Source: Mucilaginibacter sp. 44-25
GTDB taxonomy: Bacteria > Bacteroidota > Bacteroidia > Sphingobacteriales > Sphingobacteriaceae
Direction of reading: 5' to 3'
DNA length: 64,000 nt
Assembly: GCA_001898335.1 (NCBI GenBank)
Contig: MKTS01000013.1
Span: forward strand, 1-64,000
Shown: one piece after another, positions 1 to 8,106 of the stretch
How positions within the stretch are numbered: the first letter of the stretch is position 1
How the letters are laid out: each line of letters begins with the position of its first letter
Notes under the pieces: model-generated
The model's database searches: none
Seen by the model: the letters and a program-made list of their open reading frames with translations, nothing else
What the model was told of the DNA's origin: nothing
Made by a program: the position numbers and the translations under genes

Positions 1-881
1 TCATCTTTGACGATACCGACTGTCAGTTGCCCTGCCTCATATACACCTCCCGTACCTGAGGCCCTGCTTAAGCTGATCGCCTGCGTGGAGGTCACCGTAG
101 CTTTCCAAAGAGCGGCGTAGCGCGTTGTGGCAATAGTGGTCATCGGATCGGTGTTATTGACATCCCATTCTGATATCACTGTGCGGCCACTGGTCGCTGT
201 CCGGCTACCCGGCTGCCAGGCATCCCCCGGAGCGCCCTGTTGTGTAAGCCGGTTAAGCGGAGAGGCCTCGTACACACTCGCGGCATATGGCGTGGCCATA
301 TCCTGGTAATTCTGCCCGGATACCGGAAGGTAGAACTGCTTCTGGCCGCTGGTGTTGTAGTTACCTTGAGGGTTCAATGCTTCCATGTGAAATGCACCCG
401 CAGCGGATGATGCGGTTACATAGGGCAAATATTTTAAAGGCTGCCGCCCATACTGGTCATACAGCATGGGTTGCACCACATCCTGATCACCATTCTTGCT
501 TCCGCGTATCTGTACCGTTTGCAGCGGTCTTCCCAGGCCGTCAAAATATTGCACGTTACGGAGCATTGCGCAGTTGGTTAGCGTGGTAGCGTCCGGGTTG
601 GTGATATTGCTGTCACGAGCCGTATACTCCATCACAAAATTCCGGTTCGCACTCGGTTGTACCGTCAAGGGGTTACAATTCAGCCCGGGCGTGATAAAGG
701 CATTGAACGGCTGTCCGGCAGCCGTAGAAAAGCCAGGCAATAACGAAATGCTTAAGGGTGCTGTATACGTACCGGACGTATTAGCAGAGCTAAGCTGCAC
801 CTGGCTGTATACAGTTGTAGAAATAACAACAAAACAAGTTGAAAACAGCAGTTTGCGCATCTTATTCAATCTGATATTCAT
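1..881 (-). CDS. DUF6443/RHS-repeat protein, N-terminal part (runs off left edge)
   Basis: An open frame runs from an ATG at 881 without a stop to the window edge; another in-frame ATG lies at 860. The product starts with a signal peptide (hydrophobic core LLFSTCFVVISTTVYSQ) and then carries the segment NVQYFDGLGRPLQTVQI followed by VVQPMLYDQYGRQ. This is the characteristic start of Bacteroidota DUF6443 proteins, which precede long YD-repeat (RHS) shells. Such proteins are exported and usually end in a variable toxin tip, which lies outside the window here. It follows the 1410-residue secreted partner on the same strand, an arrangement often seen in this phylum. Family identity is recognised from the motif; the toxin nature is inferred. 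Confidence 0.85.
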   Translation of the reverse strand, partial: MNIRLNKMRKLLFSTCFVVISTTVYSQVQLSSANTSGTYTAPLSISLLPGFSTAAGQPFNAFITPGLNCNPLTVQPSANRNFVMEYTARDSNITNPDATTLTNCAMLRNVQYFDGLGRPLQTVQIRGSKNGDQDVVQPMLYDQYGRQPLKYLPYVTASSAAGAFHMEALNPQGNYNTSGQKQFYLPVSGQNYQDMATPYAASVYEASPLNRLTQQGAPGDAWQPGSRTATSGRTVISEWDVNNTDPMTTIATTRYAALWKATVTSTQAISLSRASGTGGVYEAGQLTVGIVKD

Positions 882-940
882 GTGATAAGTGGGAACGATA
901 TTGGTTTGGGATAATGCTTAATTCAGAACCAGGATATTGG

Positions 941-1063
941 TTAGCTTAATTTGCCTACGTAGATATAAGTTACACTATTATCGCCAACAACATTTCTAGT
1001 GTATTGTGCCTTTCCATTCCGGCCAGGCAAATCAAGATCAAGGTTATAAATCCTGTTGAGCAT
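941..1063 (-). CDS. Small 40-residue ORF between two RHS-family genes
   Basis: An ATG at 1063 opens 40 codons ending in TAA at 941. The product has a protein-like composition, with MLNRIYNLDLDLPGRNGKA near the start and DNSVTYIYVGKLS at the end. The frame stays open upstream of the ATG for about 11 more codons without another Met, so it could equally be the tail of a decayed gene. It sits in the gap of about 230 bp between the 1410-residue secreted protein and the partial DUF6443 protein, on the same strand. I do not recognise the family. A small accessory protein of the RHS pair or a leftover fragment are both possible. Confidence 0.35.
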   Translation of the reverse strand: MLNRIYNLDLDLPGRNGKAQYTRNVVGDNSVTYIYVGKLS

Positions 1064-1115
1064 TTTTAGTTTTATAATTACTGTTTGATTTGTTTTAAGA
1101 TGAACTCATCCAGCC

Positions 1116-4100
1116 TTATGGCGTGACACCTCCCTTGTAGCCTGTACCGGTAAGGACATACAAAATATTATTTACGCAGGTTGTAGAACTTCCGCCGCCG
1201 CCCGTAGCGACGTTGGAGGTGGACTCTTGTTTCGCCGAAGTTTCTGCTGTCGACTGCTTCGCCAAAGCCGGTGCGGTACCGCATCCTGCCTCAAATGAAC
1301 CAAGATTGACTGAACTGGATCCCGAATTGATAACTACAGAATAACTTGCTCCAGAACCTGTCGGTGCTCCACCGTTTACTGAGGTACTTGTGCTCACCCT
1401 GTAGTTGACCGTGATGTTTTGGGTGGCATTGAACAGTGTTGTGTAGGTGTTATCTGTATACAACCTGATCGCGTACGTTGCGTAGTTCTGTCCGCCATTA
1501 CCACTTGTAAAACTGGTCTGTTCTATCAATGCATAAGGTAGATTCTGATCTTGATCTGCCGTGCCGTTACTGTAGTTGTAATAATATTTCTTTAGCAAGT
1601 TTTTGTTATCGTCCCGGATAGTATTCAATCGCTGAAATCCGTCGTAATCATAATAAGTTACCAGACCGTTTACATCCATCATACTGCTCATACCAATTTC
1701 CGGATCGTAAGTAAAGGTGCTGGGCATAGCACCAAATGGTGCAAAACGAATGTCATCTATTTGCGCGTTTAAGCTAATGGTATAATTTCCATTACTTACC
1801 GTCACACTCTGTGTCATCCATTTCCAAAGGCCGCCGGTTTTTTGGTAGTAATTCAATAAATATGCACCGTTGGTTAGGCCGGATAATACTTTGGTATAGG
1901 TTCCTGTGTAACTGTAGTGGCCGGTCTTACTATCATTCAATGTGCCGTTACCTGCGCCTTCTTCAAATCCTTCAAAAAAGATATCGCTTGTCAATGAATT
2001 TTTCACCGATAATACCGGATACTGATTATTATAGCCCCATCGGTAGGCAGTTGCTGCTCCATCTGTGAGCTTTACCTGAGTGATATTTCCATTACTATAC
2101 TCAAATGCTGCCTTTTCGTTATAAGCAGCGTCTTTTACCAGGGAGACGTTATCCGTTCCGGTTTGCGTATAGGTAAAGGTGGATGGCGGTACGAGATAAT
2201 CCGTTTTGCTAACCTTCGACAAGTATATTTGGTTCTGCGATGCAGGCTTGTAATCATAGGAATTGAAAGACGCGTTGATCACCTTGCCGTTTTTGAGGTT
2301 GACCGTCTCTACCAGTTCCAAGTCATTTTTTTGCCTCATATCAATCATCGGCTTCAGCGAAGCCGTGGCGTTTACCAATGCATTCTGTAGATTTATCTTA
2401 CAGGTACCATTGGGCCCGGTAAAATTCGCGATACGATAATTGATGAAATCTTTACGGGCGTGAGATAACGCAATATCATAATCCAGCCAGGAATTCCGTT
2501 GACAACTAATGTCCGTGTAGCAATTCGCGTAAGCCGCTGAAAATTGGTATTCGATTGGAGAGAGTGCTGCGCTATATCCTGTCAGACCATTATCTAAATT
2601 ATCGACACCATTTAAAGTATAATCCGCGACATAACGATATTTTGTTTCTATAGAGTCACCCGTTGCTGAATAGGTCAGTGTCCTGGTCAACTGATGATGC
2701 AGGGGACTATCATAAAAAGAGGTCTGACGCGTTTCGAAATTACCGCCCGGATTATAAGTTTTTTTGATGACCGTTTCTCTCACTTTCCGTCCCGTTTTCT
2801 GGTTATACCACGTGAACATCATATTGCCGTTCGTGGTACTGACATTTTTCGCGATAGTGAAAGCTGGCGTTATGATAGGATTATCCATATAATCACTCGA
2901 GTGCGTTTCATCCGTAAGGAGCTGCCCAGCCTCGTTATAAACGACTTTATAGGTAAGTTCGCCCCGGTTAAAATAATTCGGATCGGGTGCTGCCGGGTAA
3001 TTCGGTATCGACATGGTGCAGGTATTAGGAGATGTAACGACCGTACGATTTACGATATCATCCCGCCCTACATTACTTTCACCATCCATATTAAAAAAGG
3101 ACACCGTTGAGCCATTTCCTGCTTGCCGGGTGGTTACTTTATGATAACCAATATGCGATCCCTGGGATGAATTAAGCGCTCGTATCGAACCTGCGCTTAC
3201 CATGAGACTCATCCCCGAGCCTGGGGTAAACGGACAGCCGTTGGTGTACATGCCGGTATAGCCATTAAGCGACCGATTGTAATTCTTATAAATATCATTT
3301 CTAGGCACCTGCGCGATCGTCGGTTTACCGAAAACCACTCCTGATGAAAGTTGATTATTTCCCTCGTTATAATCGTACTCCGTCACCATGTCCGGGTTGC
3401 CATTACCACTATTTTGGGTGATTTTTTTGATCCGGAGCCCACCTACCATCGCATTCATGGTCTGAACTGAACCGGCCAGTTGATAGATATTTAAATATGC
3501 GCCGTTACCGCTGTACGCATCGTACTTGATCACTTCGAAATTATAGTTACCTGCCGGATAATTCCTTTGAATTTCCGTCGTTTGGTCTTTCTGGGCGTCC
3601 ATATGGTCGAGCAGCGTCCAGTTACTGTCATAGACGTTTACTGCGGCCGCACCACCTTCTTTTCCGTTTGTCAAGGAAAACACATACTGATGAAAATCCA
3701 AGGGCTGATTAGGAAGAAGTTCACGTTTTAGACACTGGCAACCATCATAACCCGCGGTTTTACTGATCACGAAGGTCCGCTCTCCATTACTATCCGTTGT
3801 TTTGGATATAGCAGTGGAGTTGGGTTCAAAATCATACATATTGAATCCACCAGTCGGAAAGGTGATCTTATTTAACGTTCCTCCTCGCATAGCAGGCCAA
3901 TGCGGATCGCGATCAGCCCCTGTCACCGTAGTGGGCGTTGTGGTATTATAAGTATTGTAATAGGTTCCGATGAAGCTATTGCCATTGGCTGCACCGTTGA
4001 TAAATCCCCAGTGATCCTGGGAAAAGCTCATTCTACGTGGTACAGGTTCCGTAAAATAATCAAATTTGTACGGTGGATTCGCAGTGCCACTGCTATCAGA

Positions 4101-5348
4101 TTCCTGTATGCTCAATAGCTTAAGTCGCATTTTATCGGTCGTTACTACCGCAAACTTGGTCACAGCAGGCGTAACCGCGTCCACAAAGTAATCATAAGTA
4201 AAGCGGTAGCTCTTTAGTTTAACCATGCCTGATTTCTTCAAAATATCGATGTGATCAAGTGCTTTAGCGGTCGTATTTACACGCTCAGTACCATCGGCAA
4301 CAGACCAAGAAAGATCCAGCCTTGCCGAGCTGGCACCAACAAAATTTACGACGGCATTGGACGTAGCGATACTTTCCAATTCCACCCCGTGAATAAAATT
4401 GTGAACCAAGTTGTACCCTTCTACATTCTGGCCGGCGCTGATCGGTGGCGTACTGATCATCCAACAGCTGTAATCATTGGTATGATAGTTAAGCGTAATA
4501 ACGTTTAACCCATCGGCGGAAACTATTTTGTTCAGGTACCAACTGGAAATGGTTCTATCCCAGCCCAATCCATTTTGATCGGTCATAACCTTGGTTCGCT
4601 CTATAGGATCAACATCGGTAGCGGATGGCGTCGCACCAAAATAATATTTAACGCCGTCAGGGGTCGTCATGGAGAAGCTCTGAATACTTTGCGCGACTAC
4701 ACCACCCGTTGGATAGGCATAATTCACCTCAATTTTTATATCCTGTTCCGGAAGCAGCATCGGTGTCCGGTCATCATTAAAATAAAACTTGCCGCTATAT
4801 CCGCCGAAGTTGAAGAAAAAAAGATCAGGCTCCGAGTCCCTTTCTCCTAAAAAGAAACGATCATAATTGGCAAAATAATTGGAATCGGGCCTCCCCCCGC
4901 TCGTGTTAACATCCAACAGGTGCGTTCGGTACCCGTAATCGCTGTAAAATCCGAATTTCTGGAAACCATTTACCGTGCCCTTCTCATCCGGCGTTCCACG
5001 AACGGATCGCGTTATTGCACCTCCCGCATTTAACGCCCATCCGGCGCCTACCCAACTTGCCGGCTCGTTTACTTTCAAGCCGGAAGCATGATAACTCATG
5101 CTTATGGGAAGCGAAAGGCTGCCCTCTTTGACCGTATACAACGGAATACTAATCTGTGGTATACCCGTATGCAAGCTTACAGGTATGTCCACGAACTTCG
5201 CCAAGGCGCCTGCAGTAGGTGATGCAATGCTGACTTTGTTATATAATGCTGCTTCCTGGGAGTCGGATTGGGCAAAACACTGAACTATGGTAACAAGTAA
5301 AAACCCAGTGCATAATAAACACCTGTTCCAAAACGAATTAGATATCAT
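1116..5348 (-). CDS. Large secreted RHS-associated protein (YD-repeat-like, 1410 aa)
   Basis: The gene starts at ATG 5348 with a signal peptide ending near VTIVQCFAQ. Directly after it comes the conserved Bacteroidota block PTAGALAKFVDIPVSLHTG, then SLSLPISMSYHASGLKV and WVGAGWALNAGGAITRSVRG, which marks the long beta-rich proteins encoded just upstream of DUF6443 RHS genes. Degenerate YD-type units occur throughout (for example YDYDGFQRLNTIRDDNKNLL near residue 1240). The C-terminus is Gly/Ser-rich with a few Cys and ends GYKGGVTP. It is predicted to be exported; no enzymatic motif is visible. It probably acts with the following DUF6443 protein as part of a surface or secreted shell, an inference from recurrent gene order. 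Confidence 0.8.
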   Translation of the reverse strand: MISNSFWNRCLLCTGFLLVTIVQCFAQSDSQEAALYNKVSIASPTAGALAKFVDIPVSLHTGIPQISIPLYTVKEGSLSLPISMSYHASGLKVNEPASWVGAGWALNAGGAITRSVRGTPDEKGTVNGFQKFGFYSDYGYRTHLLDVNTSGGRPDSNYFANYDRFFLGERDSEPDLFFFNFGGYSGKFYFNDDRTPMLLPEQDIKIEVNYAYPTGGVVAQSIQSFSMTTPDGVKYYFGATPSATDVDPIERTKVMTDQNGLGWDRTISSWYLNKIVSADGLNVITLNYHTNDYSCWMISTPPISAGQNVEGYNLVHNFIHGVELESIATSNAVVNFVGASSARLDLSWSVADGTERVNTTAKALDHIDILKKSGMVKLKSYRFTYDYFVDAVTPAVTKFAVVTTDKMRLKLLSIQESDSSGTANPPYKFDYFTEPVPRRMSFSQDHWGFINGAANGNSFIGTYYNTYNTTTPTTVTGADRDPHWPAMRGGTLNKITFPTGGFNMYDFEPNSTAISKTTDSNGERTFVISKTAGYDGCQCLKRELLPNQPLDFHQYVFSLTNGKEGGAAAVNVYDSNWTLLDHMDAQKDQTTEIQRNYPAGNYNFEVIKYDAYSGNGAYLNIYQLAGSVQTMNAMVGGLRIKKITQNSGNGNPDMVTEYDYNEGNNQLSSGVVFGKPTIAQVPRNDIYKNYNRSLNGYTGMYTNGCPFTPGSGMSLMVSAGSIRALNSSQGSHIGYHKVTTRQAGNGSTVSFFNMDGESNVGRDDIVNRTVVTSPNTCTMSIPNYPAAPDPNYFNRGELTYKVVYNEAGQLLTDETHSSDYMDNPIITPAFTIAKNVSTTNGNMMFTWYNQKTGRKVRETVIKKTYNPGGNFETRQTSFYDSPLHHQLTRTLTYSATGDSIETKYRYVADYTLNGVDNLDNGLTGYSAALSPIEYQFSAAYANCYTDISCQRNSWLDYDIALSHARKDFINYRIANFTGPNGTCKINLQNALVNATASLKPMIDMRQKNDLELVETVNLKNGKVINASFNSYDYKPASQNQIYLSKVSKTDYLVPPSTFTYTQTGTDNVSLVKDAAYNEKAAFEYSNGNITQVKLTDGAATAYRWGYNNQYPVLSVKNSLTSDIFFEGFEEGAGNGTLNDSKTGHYSYTGTYTKVLSGLTNGAYLLNYYQKTGGLWKWMTQSVTVSNGNYTISLNAQIDDIRFAPFGAMPSTFTYDPEIGMSSMMDVNGLVTYYDYDGFQRLNTIRDDNKNLLKKYYYNYSNGTADQDQNLPYALIEQTSFTSGNGGQNYATYAIRLYTDNTYTTLFNATQNITVNYRVSTSTSVNGGAPTGSGASYSVVINSGSSSVNLGSFEAGCGTAPALAKQSTAETSAKQESTSNVATGGGGSSTTCVNNILYVLTGTGYKGGVTP

Positions 5349-5546
5349 TTTAATAGGGATTGTGATAAGTAATAGATAAGCAAACGGAATTACAGTTGAA
5401 ATCCAAATGCTTGGGCCAAGCTTAGTTTGATTTATATGGTTTAAGACGATGATCAGATGGTCGGGTAGTGATGTATTGACATGACGCGTTTATATTATCT
5501 TGGACATGCATTTCGTAAATCCATAGTTAGAACGCATAAGCTAATT

Positions 5547-6266
5547 TTACTTTTTTCTAATCGCTTTTTCTAATTTTTCTATACGATGATTCTGAATATT
5601 GATAAGGTCATTCTGTTTGATCAGGTAAAGGGTTAACTCCTCAACCTTTTTCATTAGGGTTTTGTTTATCTCACCGAGGTTAATCCCCTCTTTGTCAATA
5701 TCTTCCGCAGTAGGTACATCTGGAAGGTGCTGATTATGCGAAATATAGATTTTGACCTCTTCCAGCGATCTGAGTTGATAGTTCCGTTTAAATACAAAAT
5801 CAGGCCAGTTCGCTGTTTCTACTTTAACAGACTGCGCCCTAATCCCACCATTGACAGAAAGGGCTTCTTGTGGTGTGATCGTTCCTATTCCAACACGGCC
5901 ACTAACCAGCAGATTATTCTGACCTACATTTTGACTGTTAGTCAAATAACCGACCAGCAGACTCGTATAACCAATTTTCACCGGATGGGTAGAGTCCCCA
6001 GTGATGTTGAGTCCCCAGTTTTCCTGAATGGAAGTTACATTTCCCCCGGAAACAAATCTCAACCAGGACCCCGATCCAAAAGGGCCGCCCGAAGTAAAGA
6101 TCGGAACATCGGTTTGTGCATAAGCACATTGAACCATCCCGCATATCGCAAGAAGGATCAAACATGATTTTCTGATGTTGGAAAAAAAGCGGAATGTGCC
6201 TGTTAGTCGCTGATAAGATGTGGTTGAAGATGCATTGCTAAGTGCTGCTATCAAAGTATTCTGCAT
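5547..6266 (-). CDS. Secreted S74/tail-fibre-like surface protein
   Basis: The ATG at 6266 is chosen over the TTG at 6287. A long basic N-region precedes a signal peptide (SCLILLAICGMVQCAYAQ). The middle contains a beta-rich LLVSGRVGIGTITPQEALSV segment, a motif of Bacteroidota tail-fibre or S74-type stalk proteins. It is followed by VFKRNYQLRSLEEVKIYI and HNQHLPDVPTAEDIDKEGI, and the protein ends in a predicted coiled coil (from about residue 200 to the end, Leu/Ile heptads with Lys/Glu). In such proteins the C-terminal region trimerises or is cleaved as an intramolecular chaperone; no cleavage residues can be assigned here. It lies upstream of the 1410-residue protein on the same strand, inside the RHS locus. 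Confidence 0.7.
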   Translation of the reverse strand: MQNTLIAALSNASSTTSYQRLTGTFRFFSNIRKSCLILLAICGMVQCAYAQTDVPIFTSGGPFGSGSWLRFVSGGNVTSIQENWGLNITGDSTHPVKIGYTSLLVGYLTNSQNVGQNNLLVSGRVGIGTITPQEALSVNGGIRAQSVKVETANWPDFVFKRNYQLRSLEEVKIYISHNQHLPDVPTAEDIDKEGINLGEINKTLMKKVEELTLYLIKQNDLINIQNHRIEKLEKAIRKK

Positions 6267-6622
6267 GTATGGTGGGTTTTGTGACAAGGTGGTTTAAATT
6301 ATTTTTTGGCAACAAAGATTTTGTTAAACTCCATTGCTGTTTAAGCCGATTAAATTCGGATGTCAATTTACAACGGAAGTCAATAAATGGTATACTTTAT
6401 TAACTAATCGAATCCAAAAAAGAAGATTGGGTGTAACTTTCAACAAGCGCCGCATTTGGTCCAAAAATTTGAGATACAATTTAAAAATCGTCGCGCTGGA
6501 ATATAGTTTGTCGTTGAATGCAAGTAAACTGAGGGGGTATTCATTTAATTGTGATGACCGTTTATTGTTGTAAAAGGCATGCTAATATAAAAATTCTTTT
6601 TTAGAAAAAGATTTTTTTTGCT

Positions 6623-6793
6623 TCACCGGTCCCACTTATCAAGGAGGGTAATGTGTTTAAATCGAACTGCCAAGAAATTGCTCCCTGGCTCGTTGTCATC
6701 TTCCGGTTGCGCACCGTCTCGGGTATTCGATGTCATTCCGTCAGGATCAATCAGTAGTATAATATGTGTCTGTCGGCCAAACCCATAAATCAC
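6623..6793 (-). pseudogene. Remnant of an RHS C-terminal tip
   Basis: Reading the minus strand from about 6793, one frame stays open to a TGA at 6623 and gives YGFGRQTHIILLIDPDGM followed by TSNTRDGAQPEDDNEPGS and LAVRFKH. The IDPDGM string is the usual junction between the RHS core and the variable tip, as in KIDPDGMW of the neighbouring large fragment. There is no start codon, no core upstream (a stop lies just before) and only about 40 residues of tip. I read it as a displaced, decayed tip. The identification rests on one short motif. Confidence 0.4.
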
Positions 6794-6807
6794 TATTCGT
6801 TAAATCA

Positions 6808-6978
6808 TTATGGATTTACAACGAGGGCGATCCCGATAGCGATAGCCCCTAACCCCGCAACAAACATTCTATAATCAAAACTCAGACCAGTTGTTATACC
6901 CGCCCTATATTGTTTGATTTTCTGTACAGTTACGATAAATCCAATAATAATAAGCACAATGCCATAAAATATATGCAT
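6808..6978 (-). CDS. Small membrane protein (56 aa, two TM helices)
   Basis: ATG 6978 to TAA 6808 encodes 56 residues. The first half, MHIFYGIVLIIIGFIVTV, is a TM helix followed by the basic KIKQYR loop. The second half, MFVAGLGAIAIGIALVV, is another helix, giving a hairpin topology with both ends on the same side. The minus-strand sequence just upstream (AAGAAAGATTAACT) contains a purine-rich stretch and the TAA of the preceding 38-residue ORF two bases before the ATG. Small two-helix proteins beside RHS tips are often immunity proteins, but no family is recognised and the role is inferred from position only. Confidence 0.55.
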   Translation of the reverse strand: MHIFYGIVLIIIGFIVTVQKIKQYRAGITTGLSFDYRMFVAGLGAIAIGIALVVNP

Positions 6979-6980
6979 AG

Positions 6981-7097
6981 TTAATCTTTCTTAAAAAAAT
7001 TTGGCAGCCTTATGAGCTTTGGACGCATGACTACCGGTTTTGGAGATAATGTTGACTGAGTTTTGACAGTATTGCTTTTAATTCTGTCAACGGTCAT
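6981..7097 (-). CDS. Small ORF of 38 aa, coupled to the 56-aa membrane protein
   Basis: ATG 7097 to TAA 6981, in frame for 38 codons, reading TVDRIKSNTVKTQSTLSPK then VMRPKLIRLPNFFKKD. The stop and the next gene's ATG are arranged as TAACTATG, a spacing suited to translational coupling. The frame is open for about nine further codons upstream of the ATG, so it may be the tail of a longer, now broken gene. The product is basic and rich in Thr/Pro; no family is recognised. Confidence 0.3.
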   Translation of the reverse strand: MTVDRIKSNTVKTQSTLSPKPVVMRPKLIRLPNFFKKD

Positions 7098-7177
7098 ATC
7101 AGTGTCACAGCGCTCGAGACTGCATGATTATCGTCTAAAGTTGTGAGGTTGTGTTGTCCATTACACATTCATTGTAT

Positions 7178-7481
7178 TTATGAAATTTCGCGCCGCAAAT
7201 AAACAAGCGACGTCAGCTGTTTCAAATTCGAAATACTATCTAAGCTATATTCGCATATTTCTTTGATGCTTGAAAATCAATATCAGCCATGATGTATCCA
7301 GCGATCTCACTTAAATTTTGAAAATCATCTTCGGTGGGCGGTCTATCTAAATAACAAATTAACAATAGTTTTCTTTTTTCTTCAAAGCCTACTGCATTGC
7401 ACGGATGGCCGGATAAATGAGACCTAAGAGCGCCTGTTGCGCGGACAGTAATAACTTGTTTCTAAATTCAGTATTGTTCAT
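7178..7481 (-). pseudogene. Decayed small gene, probable orphan immunity gene, two frameshifts
   Basis: ATG 7481 opens the segment NNTEFRNKLLLSAQQALLG and LIYPAIRAM and then meets a stop. One frame over, reading resumes at once with AVGFEEKRKLLLICYLDR, PPTEDDFQNLSEIAGYIM and ADIDFQASKK. A second shift at an A-rich run (AAAGAAA) is needed to read ICEYSLDSISNLKQL and LVYLRREIS, ending at TAA 7178. Spliced together this gives about 100 residues of coherent sequence. The first break is explained by one missing base after GCAAT. The content resembles small acidic genes that follow toxin tips in Bacteroidota, and it lies just downstream of an RHS tip/immunity pair. Two sequencing errors are a less likely alternative. 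Confidence 0.6.
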
Positions 7482-7721
7482 GTTACGGTCCTATTGGATA
7501 AGTGTCTGCCTCTGATTACATTGTCAAGTACTCACTTAAGGGCCGTAATCGCAGATTTATCCTGCGACATCATATATGATCTCTTAATTATCACTTCGAC
7601 TAGTTTAACTTACACTTGAATGCAAAAGCAGTTATCATTTCCGATTAAACTGAAGTCCTTAATAAGCGGAGGTAAATTAGAGCAAGGATTTTTGTGAAAA
7701 TTGAAAACTAAAATTTAACCT

Positions 7722-8099
7722 TTAACCGTTTCTTTTAAACATTGGGCTGTTTAATACTTCATTATATGATAACAAAGCATTTCCCGTTAGCTTATTTTTC
7801 GTAAAACTTATCAATTGATCATTATCTGTCAAAACTTCAAACACTGTAACAGAAATCAATTGATAAACTTCTGTGTTTGGATTAAAAAATAACCGATTGA
7901 TATATTCATAACATCGATTTATCAAATCGTCATCGGCCTTTTTTAATATCCATAGAGATAGCATTGAGCCGAATCGGCCAAATACTAAGTAATGATTATC
8001 CCAAAATTCTTTGTCAAGTTGTGAATGAACAACCTTTGCAAACTCAGGAATGTATGAATATAATTCATTTAAAAGTTCACTATTTAAACTATCATTCAT
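7722..8099 (-). CDS. Probable immunity protein of the adjacent RHS toxin tip
   Basis: The ATG at 8099 is preferred over the TTG at 8105 and begins 8 bases after the stop of the RHS fragment. The 125-residue product is cytosolic with no signal peptide, acidic in its first half and probably all-helical: LLNELYSYIPEFAKVV, then NHYLVFGRFGSMLSLWIL, and ISVTVFEVLTDNDQLISF. Position immediately after an RHS tip is the normal place for the cognate immunity gene. The N-terminal LNELYSYIPEF and the YLVFGRFG region recall the DUF7674-type immunity-like proteins, but I cannot confirm this without a profile search. Confidence 0.6.
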   Translation of the reverse strand: MNDSLNSELLNELYSYIPEFAKVVHSQLDKEFWDNHYLVFGRFGSMLSLWILKKADDDLINRCYEYINRLFFNPNTEVYQLISVTVFEVLTDNDQLISFTKNKLTGNALLSYNEVLNSPMFKRNG

Positions 8100-8106
8100 G
8101 TACAAT

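Noticed and set aside
6334..6573. Plus-strand frame of 79 codons
   Set aside because: Composition is not protein-like, no domain, no ribosome site, and it lies in AT-rich DNA upstream of minus-strand genes.
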